NCBI RefSeq assembly: GCF_001514305.1
Contig: NZ_KQ949111.1
Location: 1-56,200, forward strand
Length of the DNA stretch: 56,200 nt
From: Streptomyces dysideae
GTDB lineage: Bacteria; Actinomycetota; Actinomycetes; Streptomycetales; Streptomycetaceae
Reading direction: 5' to 3'
Positions within the stretch are counted from its first letter, which is position 1. Every line of letters begins with the position of its first letter. Position numbers and translations under genes: made by a program. Positions 25,617 to 34,208 of this stretch are shown here, piece after piece. The notes under the pieces were generated by a model. That model was given only the letters and a program-made list of their open reading frames with translations. It did no database searches and was not told the origin of the DNA.

Positions 25617-25907
25617 ATGGGTAGGCTCGGCCCCACCGAGATCATTCTCATCCTCGTCGTGATCATCCTGCTGTTCGGCGCGAAGAAGCTTCCGGACATG
25701 GCTCGGTCACTCGGCAAGTCCGCCCGCATCCTGAAGAGCGAGGCCAAGGCGATGAAGTCCGAGGGCCAGGACAACACGTCCACGGCCGCGGCCCCGCCGA
25801 ACGACGACCAGCAGCAGCCCCCGGTTCAGCGCACCATCCAGGCCGCCCCCGGCGACGTGACGAGCTCGCGCCCGGTCACCGAGCCCACGGACACGACCAA
25901 GCGCTGA
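25617..25907 (+). CDS. tatA: Sec-independent translocase subunit TatA
   Basis: A 96-residue pore-forming Tat component for export of folded proteins. One N-terminal transmembrane helix (about 6-21) is followed by the FGAKKLPDMARSLGKS hinge and amphipathic helix, and then a Gln/Pro/Thr-rich flexible tail. The ATG at 25617 follows GAAGG by 8 nt and gives the standard MGRLGPTEI N-terminus. A 258-base non-coding stretch lies before it, with no clear promoter seen. tatC follows after 47 nt. Confidence 0.96.
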   Translation: MGRLGPTEIILILVVIILLFGAKKLPDMARSLGKSARILKSEAKAMKSEGQDNTSTAAAPPNDDQQQPPVQRTIQAAPGDVTSSRPVTEPTDTTKR

Positions 25908-25954
25908 CGCAGGGCCGGACATCTCCGGCCTGCCGCACGAGATGAGGACGTGGG

Positions 25955-26896
25955 TTGCTCAAGTCTGCCCGCAACAAGGAGAAGGATCCCGAGGGGCGGA
26001 TGCCCCTCGCGGAGCACCTGCGCGAGCTCCGCAACCGGCTCGTCAGGAGCTTGCTGGCGATCCTCGTCATGACGATCGTCGCCGCCTTCTTCTACAAGGA
26101 CATCATCCAGTTCTTCACGGATCCCATCCTCCAGGCGGTGGGATGCGAGTCCAGCTTCGCCGAGCTGAACACCAACGAGAGCCAGTGCGCGCGCATCGTG
26201 CAGAACGGTCTGATGAGCCCGTTCACACTCGCCCTCACGGTCTCGCTGTCGTCGGGTGTGGTGCTCGCCAGCCCGATCTGGCTCTACCAGCTCTGGGGGT
26301 TCGTCGCCCCGGGCCTGCACCGGCACGAGAAGAAGTACAGCCTCGCCTTCGTGGGCGCCGGCTTCCCCCTGTTCCTCACCGGGGCCTACTTCGCGTACTG
26401 GTCGCTGCCCAAGATGGCGTCCGTGATGCTCGAGTTCTCGATCATCGGCAGTGACAACCAGCTGCCGCTCGACGATCTCCTCCAGCTGATCATGCGGATG
26501 ATCGTCGTGTTCGGCCTCTCCTTCGAGCTGCCGCTGCTCCTGGTCATGCTGAACTTCGGTGGCGTGCTCTCCGGCAAGAAGATCGCCGGCTGGTGGCGCG
26601 GGATGATCATGGGGATCACGGTCTTCGCCGCGGTCGCCACGCCCAGCACCGACCCGATCTCCATGCTGGCGCTCGCGGGCCCCATCTGGATCCTGTACTT
26701 CGCGGCCACGGCCATCACGCTGCTCAACGACCGGCGCCGTTCTCGCCGTGACGCGATGGGCCCCGCCGACGACGAGGCCTCCGACCTGGATCTCACGCCC
26801 GAGGACGTCGGCGAGGTCGAGGCGGTCTCCGCCAGCCGGGCGCTGCCCGAGCAGGCGACCACGGACCGGGTCAACGGTTATGACGACGTGACCTGA
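25955..26896 (+). CDS. tatC: Sec-independent translocase subunit TatC
   Basis: A 313-residue receptor subunit of the Tat translocase that binds twin-arginine signals. The cytoplasmic N-terminus has MPLAEHLRELRNRL, and six transmembrane helices follow. The conserved elements SPIWLYQLWGFVAPGLHRHEK and FGLSFELPLLLVMLN are present. The C-terminal 50 residues are acidic. The start is TTG at 25955, supported by GAGG 8 nt upstream and by the alignment of the N-terminal motif. It forms an operon with tatA. Confidence 0.95.
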   Translation: MLKSARNKEKDPEGRMPLAEHLRELRNRLVRSLLAILVMTIVAAFFYKDIIQFFTDPILQAVGCESSFAELNTNESQCARIVQNGLMSPFTLALTVSLSSGVVLASPIWLYQLWGFVAPGLHRHEKKYSLAFVGAGFPLFLTGAYFAYWSLPKMASVMLEFSIIGSDNQLPLDDLLQLIMRMIVVFGLSFELPLLLVMLNFGGVLSGKKIAGWWRGMIMGITVFAAVATPSTDPISMLALAGPIWILYFAATAITLLNDRRRSRRDAMGPADDEASDLDLTPEDVGEVEAVSASRALPEQATTDRVNGYDDVT

Positions 26897-26926
26897 GGAC
26901 CAGGACACAGTCTGGGACACAGCTCG

Positions 26927-26932
26927 TAGGGT
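26927..26932 (+). promoter_or_regulatory. -10 element for a leaderless lipid kinase gene
   Basis: TAGGGT lies 7 nt before the GTG start at 26940, with no ribosome binding site between. Confidence 0.45.
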
Positions 26933-26939
26933 CACTCCC

Positions 26940-27830
26940 GTGACCAGCGAGATCATCCTCTTCGTCAACCCCACCGCGGGGCGCGGCCGGGGCGCACACG
27001 CTGCGCAGCCGGCCGCTTCCGCGTTGCGGGCCGCCGGATTCACCGTGCGGACGGTCCTCGGGGAGAACGCCGACGACGCCCTCACACGCGCGCGTGCCGC
27101 CGTCGCGGACGGCACCGGCGCCCTCGTCGCCGTCGGCGGCGACGGCATGGCGCACCTCGCCCTGCAGGCCGTCGCCGGCACCCGCATCCCGCTCGGTCTG
27201 GTCGCCGTCGGCACCGGCAACGACTTCGCCCGCGCCCTCGGGCTGCCCGTGCGCGACCCGGCCGCCGCGGGCCGGCTGATCGCCGAGGCCCTCAAGGGCG
27301 CCCGCCTCCGCGAGGTCGACCTGGGCCGGGTGGACGGCCGCTGGTTCGGCACCGTCCTCGCCTCCGGCTTCGACTCCCGGGTCAACGACCGCGGCAACCG
27401 CATGCGATGGCCGGTCGGCCGCTTCAAGTACGACCTCGCGATGCTCGCCGAACTCGCCGCCTTCAAGCCCGTGCCGTACCGGATCACCCTCGACGGCGGC
27501 GAGGTCCGGGAGGTCGAGGCGACCCTCGTCGCCGTCGGCAACGGACCGTCGTACGGCGGCGGCATGAGGATCTGCCCCGGCGCCGATCTCAGCGACGGGC
27601 TGTTCGACATCACCGTGGTCGGGGACTGCAGCCGTACGACGCTGCTGCGGGTGTTTCCGACCGTTTACCGGGGCACCCACGTCGACCACCCCGAGGTCAC
27701 CGTCCTGCGGGCCGCCCAGGTCGAGATCGCCGCCGAGGACGTCACCGGGTACGCGGACGGAGAGCCGCTCGGGCCGTTGCCGCTGACCGCGCGCTGTATA
27801 CGGGGTGCTCTGCGGGTCGTAGGGCCGTGA
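26940..27830 (+). CDS. Diacylglycerol kinase-family lipid kinase
   Basis: A 296-residue DagK/YegS-type kinase. The N-terminal catalytic domain has FVNPTAGRGRG, then the nucleotide motif GGDGM (usually GGDGT) and VGTGNDFARALGLP. The C-terminal beta-sandwich has VGNGPSYGGGMRICPGADLSDGLFD. It probably phosphorylates a membrane lipid such as diacylglycerol. It starts with GTG after a likely leaderless promoter and lies between tatC and helY. Confidence 0.9.
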   Translation: MTSEIILFVNPTAGRGRGAHAAQPAASALRAAGFTVRTVLGENADDALTRARAAVADGTGALVAVGGDGMAHLALQAVAGTRIPLGLVAVGTGNDFARALGLPVRDPAAAGRLIAEALKGARLREVDLGRVDGRWFGTVLASGFDSRVNDRGNRMRWPVGRFKYDLAMLAELAAFKPVPYRITLDGGEVREVEATLVAVGNGPSYGGGMRICPGADLSDGLFDITVVGDCSRTTLLRVFPTVYRGTHVDHPEVTVLRAAQVEIAAEDVTGYADGEPLGPLPLTARCIRGALRVVGP

Positions 27831-27915
27831 GCTGCGGGGATCCGGGGTTTGCGGAGACCGGATCCGGATAATGATCGTCCTGTTGTCAGTGGGGCCCGGT
27901 ACGCTCGAAAGCACG

Positions 27916-30723
27916 ATGACAGAGGACCTCTCACCGGCCGAGCGGTATGCCGCTGCCCGTAAGCGTGCTGCCGAGCAGGCCACCGCGCTCGCCTCCTTCC
28001 GCGAGATGTACGACTTCGGCCTCGACCCCTTCCAGATCGAGGCCTGCCAGGCACTCGAAGCGGGGAAGGGCGTCCTGGTGGCCGCGCCCACCGGCTCCGG
28101 CAAGACGATCGTGGGCGAGTTCGCCGTCCACCTCGCCCTGCAGCAGGGCAAGAAGTGCTTCTACACGACACCCATCAAGGCGCTGTCGAACCAGAAGTAC
28201 GCCGACCTGTGCCGCCGTTACGGCACCGGCATGGTCGGTCTGCTCACCGGCGACAACAGCGTCAACCCCGACGCCCCGGTGGTCGTGATGACCACCGAGG
28301 TGCTGCGGAACATGCTGTACGCCGGCTCGCAGACCCTCCTCGGCCTCGGTTATGTGGTCATGGACGAGGTGCACTACCTCTCCGACCGCTTCCGGGGCGC
28401 CGTCTGGGAAGAGGTGATCATTCACCTGCCCGAGTCGGTCACCCTGGTCTCGCTGTCGGCGACCGTGTCGAACGCCGAGGAGTTCGGCGACTGGCTCGAC
28501 ACCGTCCGTGGCCACACCGAGGTGATCGTCTCCGAGCACCGGCCCGTGCCGCTGTTCCAGCACGTGCTCGCCGGGCGCCGGATGTACGACCTGTTCGAGG
28601 AGGGCGAGGGCCACAAGAAGGCCGTCAACCCCGACCTCACCCGGCTGGCGCGGATGGAGGCGACCAGACCGTCCTACCAGGACCGCCGACGCGGCCGTGC
28701 CATGCGCGAGGCCGACCGGGAGCGGGAGCGCAGACAGCGCTCGCGGGTGTGGACGCCGGGGCGGCCCGAGGTCATCGAGCGGCTCGACGCGGAGGGGTTG
28801 CTGCCGGCCATCACGTTCATCTTCAGCCGGGCTGCTTGCGAGGCCGCCGTGCAGCAGTGTCTGTATGCGGGGCTGCGGCTGAACGACGAGGAGGCTCGGG
28901 AGCAGGTGCGGGCGCTTGTTGAGGAGCGCACCGCCTCCATCCCGACCGAGGACCTCCATGTCCTGGGCTACTACGAGTGGCTGGAGGGCCTGGAGCGCGG
29001 CATCGCCGCCCATCACGCGGGCATGCTGCCGACCTTCAAGGAGGTCGTCGAGGAACTGTTCGTTCGCGGGCTTGTGAAGGCCGTGTTCGCGACCGAGACA
29101 CTTGCTCTGGGCATCAACATGCCCGCCCGGTCTGTGGTGTTGGAGAAGCTCGTCAAATGGAACGGCGAGCAGCATGCCGACATCACTCCTGGTGAGTACA
29201 CCCAGTTGACCGGGCGGGCCGGGCGGCGCGGTATCGACGTCGAGGGTCATGCCGTCGTGCTGTGGCAGCGGGCGATGAGTCCCGAGCATCTCGCGGGTCT
29301 CGCCGGTACGCGTACGTATCCGCTGCGGTCCAGCTTCAAGCCGTCGTACAACATGGCGGTCAACCTGGTCGAGCAGTTCGGGCGGCACCGCTCGCGCGAG
29401 CTGCTGGAAACGTCCTTCGCGCAGTTCCAGGCCGACAAGTCGGTCGTCGGGATCTCCCGTCAGGTGCAGCGCAACGAAGAGGGACTGGAGGGCTACAAGG
29501 CCTCCATGACCTGCCACCTCGGCGACTTCGACGAGTACGCGCGACTGCGCCGTGAACTGAAGGACCGCGAGACCGAGCTGGCCCGGCAGGGTGTGGCGCA
29601 GCGGCGGGCCGAGGCGGCCGTCGCGCTGGAGAAGCTGAAGCCGGGCGATGTCATTCATGTGCCCACCGGCAAGTACGCCGGGCTGGCGCTGGTGCTCGAT
29701 CCGGGCCTGCCCGCCGGGCGTTCCAACGGCCACCGCGGCTTCGAGCACCACGACGGGCCGCGCCCGCTGGTGCTGACCGCCGAACGGCAGGTCAAGCGGC
29801 TGGCGTCGATGGACTTCCCGGTGCCGGTCGAGGCGTTGGAGCGGATGCGGATCCCGAAGTCCTTCAACCCGCGCTCGCCGCAGTCCCGCCGGGACCTCGC
29901 GTCCGCGCTGCGCACCAAGGCCGGGCACATTCCGCCGGAGCGGGCCCGCAAGAAGCGGTCCCAGGCCGCCGACGACCGCGAGATCGCACGGCTGCGTACG
30001 GCGCTCCGGGCGCATCCCTGCCATGGGTGCAACGACCGTGAGGACCACGCCCGTTGGGCCGAGCGGTATCACCGGCTGCTGCGGGACACGTCGCAGCTGG
30101 AGCGGCGTATCGAGGGGCGTACGAACACCATCGCCCGGACGTTCGACCGGATCGTCGCGCTGCTCACCGAGCTGGACTATCTGCGGGGTGACGAGGTCAC
30201 CGAGCACGGCAAGCGGCTCGCTCGGTTGTACGGCGAGCTCGATCTGCTGGCCAGTGAGTGCCTGCGGGCCGGGGTCTGGGAGGGGCTCGCCCCTGCCGAA
30301 CTGGCCGCCTGCGTCTCGGCGTTGGTGTACGAGTCCCGGGTTGCCGACGACGCGATGGCACCCAAGGTGCCGTCGGGGAAGGCCAAGGCCGCGCTGGGGG
30401 AGATGGTGCGGATCTGGGGGCGGCTGGATGCGCTGGAGGAGGACTTCCGGATCAGCCAGACCGAGGGCGTCGGGCAGCGTGAGCCGGATCTGGGGTTCGC
30501 CTGGGCCGCGTATACGTGGGCCAGCGGTAAGGGGCTCGATGAGGTGCTGCGGGAGGCGGAGATGCCGGCCGGGGACTTTGTGCGGTGGTGCAAGCAGGTG
30601 ATTGACGTGTTGGGGCAGATTTCCGCCGCTTCTGCCGTCGAGGGGTCGACTGTGGCGAAGAACGCGCGGAAGGCTGTTGACGGGTTGCTGCGGGGGGTTG
30701 TGGCCTACTCGTCGGTGGGGTGA
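27916..30723 (+). CDS. helY: HelY-type superfamily 2 DEAD/DEAH helicase (Ski2-like)
   Basis: A 935-residue helicase of the Ski2/Mtr4-like family, called HelY in mycobacteria, where it is also next to tatC. The first RecA-like domain has Walker A AAPTGSGKT, the DEVH box in VMDEVHYLSD and motif III LSATVSNAEEF. The second has HHAGMLPTFKEVVE and the QLTGRAGRRGID motif VI. The C-terminal half carries the helical DSHCT-type domain with HPCHGCNDREDHARWAERY. It probably acts on RNA or on RNA/DNA hybrids. ATG 27916 is used; an upstream in-frame ATG at 27871 has no site. Confidence 0.94.
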   Translation: MTEDLSPAERYAAARKRAAEQATALASFREMYDFGLDPFQIEACQALEAGKGVLVAAPTGSGKTIVGEFAVHLALQQGKKCFYTTPIKALSNQKYADLCRRYGTGMVGLLTGDNSVNPDAPVVVMTTEVLRNMLYAGSQTLLGLGYVVMDEVHYLSDRFRGAVWEEVIIHLPESVTLVSLSATVSNAEEFGDWLDTVRGHTEVIVSEHRPVPLFQHVLAGRRMYDLFEEGEGHKKAVNPDLTRLARMEATRPSYQDRRRGRAMREADRERERRQRSRVWTPGRPEVIERLDAEGLLPAITFIFSRAACEAAVQQCLYAGLRLNDEEAREQVRALVEERTASIPTEDLHVLGYYEWLEGLERGIAAHHAGMLPTFKEVVEELFVRGLVKAVFATETLALGINMPARSVVLEKLVKWNGEQHADITPGEYTQLTGRAGRRGIDVEGHAVVLWQRAMSPEHLAGLAGTRTYPLRSSFKPSYNMAVNLVEQFGRHRSRELLETSFAQFQADKSVVGISRQVQRNEEGLEGYKASMTCHLGDFDEYARLRRELKDRETELARQGVAQRRAEAAVALEKLKPGDVIHVPTGKYAGLALVLDPGLPAGRSNGHRGFEHHDGPRPLVLTAERQVKRLASMDFPVPVEALERMRIPKSFNPRSPQSRRDLASALRTKAGHIPPERARKKRSQAADDREIARLRTALRAHPCHGCNDREDHARWAERYHRLLRDTSQLERRIEGRTNTIARTFDRIVALLTELDYLRGDEVTEHGKRLARLYGELDLLASECLRAGVWEGLAPAELAACVSALVYESRVADDAMAPKVPSGKAKAALGEMVRIWGRLDALEEDFRISQTEGVGQREPDLGFAWAAYTWASGKGLDEVLREAEMPAGDFVRWCKQVIDVLGQISAASAVEGSTVAKNARKAVDGLLRGVVAYSSVG

Positions 30724-30792
30724 GTTGTCGACACCGCCCCGCCCATCCCGCGCAGGGACCGTCAGCAGCACGACGAGCAGCAGAGTGTGGGG

Positions 30793-30811
30793 CCGGGCCG
30801 CGATGGCCCGG
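30793..30811. terminator. Hairpin after helY
   Basis: CCGGGCC and GGCCCGG flank the loop GCGAT, followed by TCTCACTTCCCCC. The stem is only 7 bp, so this is a modest candidate. Confidence 0.45.
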
Positions 30812-30948
30812 TCTCACTTCCCCCACCCCGGTCCTGCGCTCGTGGTGTCGTCCGACCTGTGGACCGCTCTGTCATCGGACCTGCCCCTCCCGAGTCGCCT
30901 GACGGGGGCTCGATGGTGGCGGACAGGCCCTGAGCGGCGACTGCGGTC

Positions 30949-31350
30949 CTATGGCCTCGGGTCCCGTCGTAGATACGCGCGCCAGCCGCCGTACGCCGTG
31001 ATGTCCTCGGCGCCGCTCAGCGCGCCGGGCTCGCACAGGAACCCGGGCACGCGGGTGCCGTCCGCCAGCTCCACACCGCCCAGGGCCATCGGGCGGGGGA
31101 GCGCGGCGAGGAGCCGTCCGAGCCCCTCCGCCGGGAGCCGCCACACCTCGGCCTCGATCGCGGCCCCGCCCTCGCCGATGTGGACGAGGCCCGGTTTGGG
31201 CGGGGTCGTCGACAGGGCGTGCAGGCGGTAGCCGGGGGCGGTGGTGGTCGTACGGTCGAAATGGGCGCCCAGGGAGAGGAGTTGGGGGTTCAGGGGCTGG
31301 TCGGAGAGGTGTGCTCCGACCACCGCCAGCTCGACCTCCGGGCTGCGGAC
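30949..31350 (-). pseudogene. Allophanate hydrolase, C-terminal fragment
   Basis: The 133 residues preserved match the C-terminal domain of allophanate hydrolase (AtzF/DUR1 type): VELAVVGAHLSDQPLNPQL, GYRLHAL, PKPGLV, AAIEAEVW, VELADGTRVPGFLCEP and AEDITAYGGWRAYL. The amidase domain of about 450 residues is gone. The frame stays open to 31458, but that part is only the antisense of the neighbouring TetR stump. Alone, this domain would lack the Ser-Lys catalytic centre. The fragment's N-terminal side abuts the N-terminal side of the TetR stump, as expected from one deletion between divergent genes. Confidence 0.8.
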
Positions 31351-31471
31351 GGACCTGCTCTTCGGACTGATCGAGGGCGTCATCCTGGTCCACCGCTCCG
31401 ATCCCGAACGGCCCGCGTCGGTGTTCGCCGAGGCCACGGCGGACGCCGCCCTGCGCATCGCCGGGATCTGA
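31346..31471 (+). pseudogene. TetR-family regulator, C-terminal fragment
   Basis: About 41 residues (RTDLLFGLIEGVILVHRSDP through AADALRIAGI-like end, stop at 31469-31471) look like the last helices of a TetR/AcrR effector domain. The DNA-binding half is missing. The reading frame upstream of 31346 changes to sequence antisense to the allophanate hydrolase fragment, which marks the junction at about 31340-31350. The assignment rests on a short stretch and is moderate. Confidence 0.5.
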
Positions 31472-31786
31472 ACACCCGTACCGGACCGTGCCCTTCACCC
31501 GTCACGGTGAGTGGTTTTCGTACGCCCGTACGTCGTGACCCAGTGTGTTCGAGAGAACCCTGAGCGTGTAAATGGAGCCGAGCGTACTCCCCTCGCGCGT
31601 CCCGTTTCAGGTGCTCGCTGAATATGACATGGCGATGATCCGGTCGGACTAAGCTCGCCCGCAGCGCACCGAGTTGAGGCATATTCGTGCGCTTGTTCCC
31701 AAAAGCGCAGTAGATCCAGACACATCCATGACATACCCCCCTGCAAGCTCCCCCGACACCCAGCCGATTTGTTTCAGAGGGCCCAC
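31472..31786. other. 315-bp region upstream of the conservon
   Basis: No gene is seen. The stretch is more AT-rich than its surroundings, especially 31560-31740, and presumably holds the conservon promoter and leader. A short inverted repeat CGTACG-CC-CGTACG lies near 31518-31532. No convincing -10/-35 pair was found. Confidence 0.4.
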
Positions 31787-33391
31787 ATGGTGAGCGTTCA
31801 ATCCCCACCCCGCAGCCGGGAACTTCCGTACGCGCGTGTGCTGTTGCTGCCGGCCATAGTGATGGCCGCGGCGACCGGAGCCGCCGTCGCCCTGGTGGCG
31901 GGACCGGCCCGACTGGCCGTCGGCGTCTGCGGTGCCGTGGCCACGCTGCTGGTGCTGGCCACGGCGGCCGAAGCGGTGCGCCGTGGCCGCGTCCTGCGCG
32001 GCGTACGCGCGGAGCACGCCCGTCACACCACCTATCTGGAACGGCGCATCGCCGGCCACGACGCGCAGATGGAGCGCCTCGCGAGGGAGGTCACGCCCGC
32101 GGCGCTCCACCGGCTGCGCGCCGGAGATTCCCCCAGAGAGGTGATTCACGGGATCGGCGAGATCGACCCGTCCTACCGCGAACTTTCGCAGGCGCAGCTC
32201 CACATGCTGAAGACGCTGCTCGACATCGTCGACCACGAGCATGCCGTGCGCGATTCCGTGCAGCGCTCCTTCGTCGACATCGCGCGGCGCGTCCAGGCCA
32301 TTGTCCACCAGCAGGCCAAGGAACTCCGCGAGATGGAGGAGGACCACGGCCGCAACCCCGAGGTCTTCGACGACCTGCTGCGCATCGACCACGGCACCGC
32401 GCTGATCGGCCGCCTCGCCGACTCGGTCTCCGTCCTCGGCGGCGGCCGCCCCGGACGCCAGTGGCCCGAGCCGGTCCCGCTGTACAGCGTGCTGCGCGGC
32501 GCCATGTCCCGCATCCTGGAGTACCGCCGCATCAAGCTGGAGTCCATCGCCACGGTCAACATCCGCGGCATCTCCGTCGAGCCGGTCATCCACGCCGCCG
32601 CCGAACTCCTCGACAACGCCACGCGCTACTCACCGCCGCAGACCAAGGTGCACGTCACCGCCACCGAGGTGCAGACCGGCATCGCCGTCGAGATCGAGGA
32701 CGCCGGCGTCAGCCTGAGCGAGGAGGCCCGCGCCCGCACCGAGGGCCTGCTGGAGCGTGCCAAGGCCGGCACCGACATCCAGGACCTGGGCGAGTCCCCC
32801 CGCCTCGGCCTGGCCGTCGTGGGCCGCCTGTGCACGGCGTACAACATGGAGGTCTCGCTGCGGTCCTCCGCGTACGGCGGCGTCCGCGCCGTCCTCATCG
32901 TGCCGCGCGAGATGATGACCACCCAGCCCGCACCGGGACTCGCCCACGGCATCGGCGCCACCTCGGTGCCCAAGGCCGCACCCGACGCGCTTCCGGGTCC
33001 CAAGCGCGCCCCCAAGAAGCGGCGCCCCACCAGCCCGCGCATCCCCGCCTCGGTGTCCATGGAGGACGACGTCCCCGAGGTCACCGAGTGGACGGCGAAC
33101 GGGCTGCCGCAGCGCCGCAGCCGGGTCAAGACCCCGCTCAGTCAGCGGTACGCCGAACAGGCGGCCATCGAGCGGGCCGAACGGGAGGGCAGGCCGACCG
33201 TCTGGTCGCAGCACAAGCCCGAGCACAAGCCCGAGCCCGAGCCGGAGCCCGAGAAGGACGAGCCCGCCCCCGGAGCGTGGGTCGAGGCCTTCTGGAACGG
33301 ACTCAAGCGCGACCCGGCCCCCACCGCATCCACCCAGCCGACCAACGAGCCGGCCCGCGTTGAGGCCGACGACGAGGGGGACCTCAAGTGA
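31787..33391 (+). CDS. rarA: Conservon sensor ATPase (CvnA/RarA)
   Basis: A 534-residue membrane-bound histidine-kinase-like protein, first of the conservon genes. Two N-terminal hydrophobic helices (about 17-65) are followed by a coiled linker. An HATPase_c domain has N-box AAELLDNATRYSPP (about 272-285) and G-box segments DAGVSLSEEA and GLAVVGRLCTAYNMEVSLRSS. There is no obvious phosphorylatable H-box. The C-terminal 150 residues are Pro/Glu/Lys-rich. CvnA-D form a membrane complex likened to G-protein signalling. ATG 31787 follows AGAGGG. The operon position beside helY/tatC matches cvn9 (rarA-E) of S. coelicolor. Confidence 0.92.
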   Translation: MVSVQSPPRSRELPYARVLLLPAIVMAAATGAAVALVAGPARLAVGVCGAVATLLVLATAAEAVRRGRVLRGVRAEHARHTTYLERRIAGHDAQMERLAREVTPAALHRLRAGDSPREVIHGIGEIDPSYRELSQAQLHMLKTLLDIVDHEHAVRDSVQRSFVDIARRVQAIVHQQAKELREMEEDHGRNPEVFDDLLRIDHGTALIGRLADSVSVLGGGRPGRQWPEPVPLYSVLRGAMSRILEYRRIKLESIATVNIRGISVEPVIHAAAELLDNATRYSPPQTKVHVTATEVQTGIAVEIEDAGVSLSEEARARTEGLLERAKAGTDIQDLGESPRLGLAVVGRLCTAYNMEVSLRSSAYGGVRAVLIVPREMMTTQPAPGLAHGIGATSVPKAAPDALPGPKRAPKKRRPTSPRIPASVSMEDDVPEVTEWTANGLPQRRSRVKTPLSQRYAEQAAIERAEREGRPTVWSQHKPEHKPEPEPEPEKDEPAPGAWVEAFWNGLKRDPAPTASTQPTNEPARVEADDEGDLK

Positions 33392-33795
33392 TCCAGCAGC
33401 GAGCCAACTTCGACTGGATGCTCAAGGATCTGGCCGACGGCGTACCGGGCATCGAGATGATCGTGGTGCTCTCCGCCGACGGCCTGCGCATCGCCCGCCA
33501 CGGCGGCGACCCCGACACCGCGGACCGTGTCGCCGCGGCCTGCGCGGGCCTGCAGAGCCTGGCGAGTGCCGTCGCCACCGAGCTCCCGGACAGCGACGGC
33601 AAGATGAAGATGGTCCTCATCGAGATCAACGGCGGCTACTTCTATCTGATGGCCGCGGGCGCCAACGCCTATCTCGCGGTGCTCTCCGACGTCGTCGCCG
33701 AACCCGGCCTGATGAGCAACCGCATGCAGGACCTCGTCATCCGCATCGGGGCTCACCTGACCAGTCCGCCCCGACGCAACGGGCACACCGTATGA
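33388..33795 (+). CDS. rarB: Conservon roadblock/LC7 protein (CvnB/RarB)
   Basis: A 135-residue roadblock/LC7-fold protein, the likely GTPase-activating or scaffold partner of the conservon GTPase. The motif pattern VPGIEMIVVLSADGLRIARHG and LIEINGGYFYLMAAGANAYLAVL is typical (the second described in two parts: IEINGGYFYLM and GANAYLAVL). It starts with GTG overlapping the rarA stop by 4 nt and ends in an ATGA overlap with rarC, so the three genes are translationally coupled. Confidence 0.92.
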   Translation: MIQQRANFDWMLKDLADGVPGIEMIVVLSADGLRIARHGGDPDTADRVAAACAGLQSLASAVATELPDSDGKMKMVLIEINGGYFYLMAAGANAYLAVLSDVVAEPGLMSNRMQDLVIRIGAHLTSPPRRNGHTV

Positions 33796-34208
33796 CTCCT
33801 CCGCAACGCCAGCGGCGCTACCCCAGGGAAGAACCCCCTCCGAAGCCGACACCGGCGCCCGCCAAAGAGAAAGAGGGTGACGGCAAGCAACCGGAGCGGC
33901 TGTACGTGGTCGCCGGGTCGGACGACGGCGAGCGCGCCGACCTCGACCTGGTCACCTTAATCGTGGCGAACGCCGAACCACCGCCCTCTGCGACGCCCGA
34001 GCAGACGGCGCTGCTCCGGCTCACCATCACACCTCTGTCCGTGGCCGAGCTGTCGGCCTATCTCAACCTGCCGTACAGCGTGATGACGGTCCTGATCACC
34101 GAGATGCTGACGGCCCAACTGGTGACGGCGCGCGCCCCGATCGTCCGCCAGGCGCTGCCCGACCGTTCCCTTCTCGAAGCGGTGATGCATGGACTTCAAA
34201 GGCTCTGA
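33792..34208 (+). CDS. rarC: Conservon DUF742 protein (CvnC/RarC) with a TTA codon
   Basis: A 138-residue DUF742 protein. The first 35 residues are a Pro/Lys/Glu-rich linker; the rest is a winged-helix-like domain with TPEQTALLRLTITPLSVAEL and YLNLPYSVMTVLITEML. Leucine 56 is encoded by TTA at 33957-33959 (frame ACC TTA ATC GTG). TTA is the rare codon read only by the bldA tRNA in Streptomyces, and I found no other in-frame TTA in the window. It overlaps rarB by 4 nt and rarD by 20 nt. Confidence 0.93.
   Translation: MTPPQRQRRYPREEPPPKPTPAPAKEKEGDGKQPERLYVVAGSDDGERADLDLVTLIVANAEPPPSATPEQTALLRLTITPLSVAELSAYLNLPYSVMTVLITEMLTAQLVTARAPIVRQALPDRSLLEAVMHGLQRL

Noticed and set aside
27931..30771. 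946-codon minus-strand open frame
   Set aside because: It is the antisense of helY; the composition is unnatural and it has no domain.
31356..31458. N-terminal part of the allophanate hydrolase fragment frame
   Set aside because: This stretch is antisense to the TetR stump and has no similarity to allophanate hydrolase, so it was not counted as part of the remnant.
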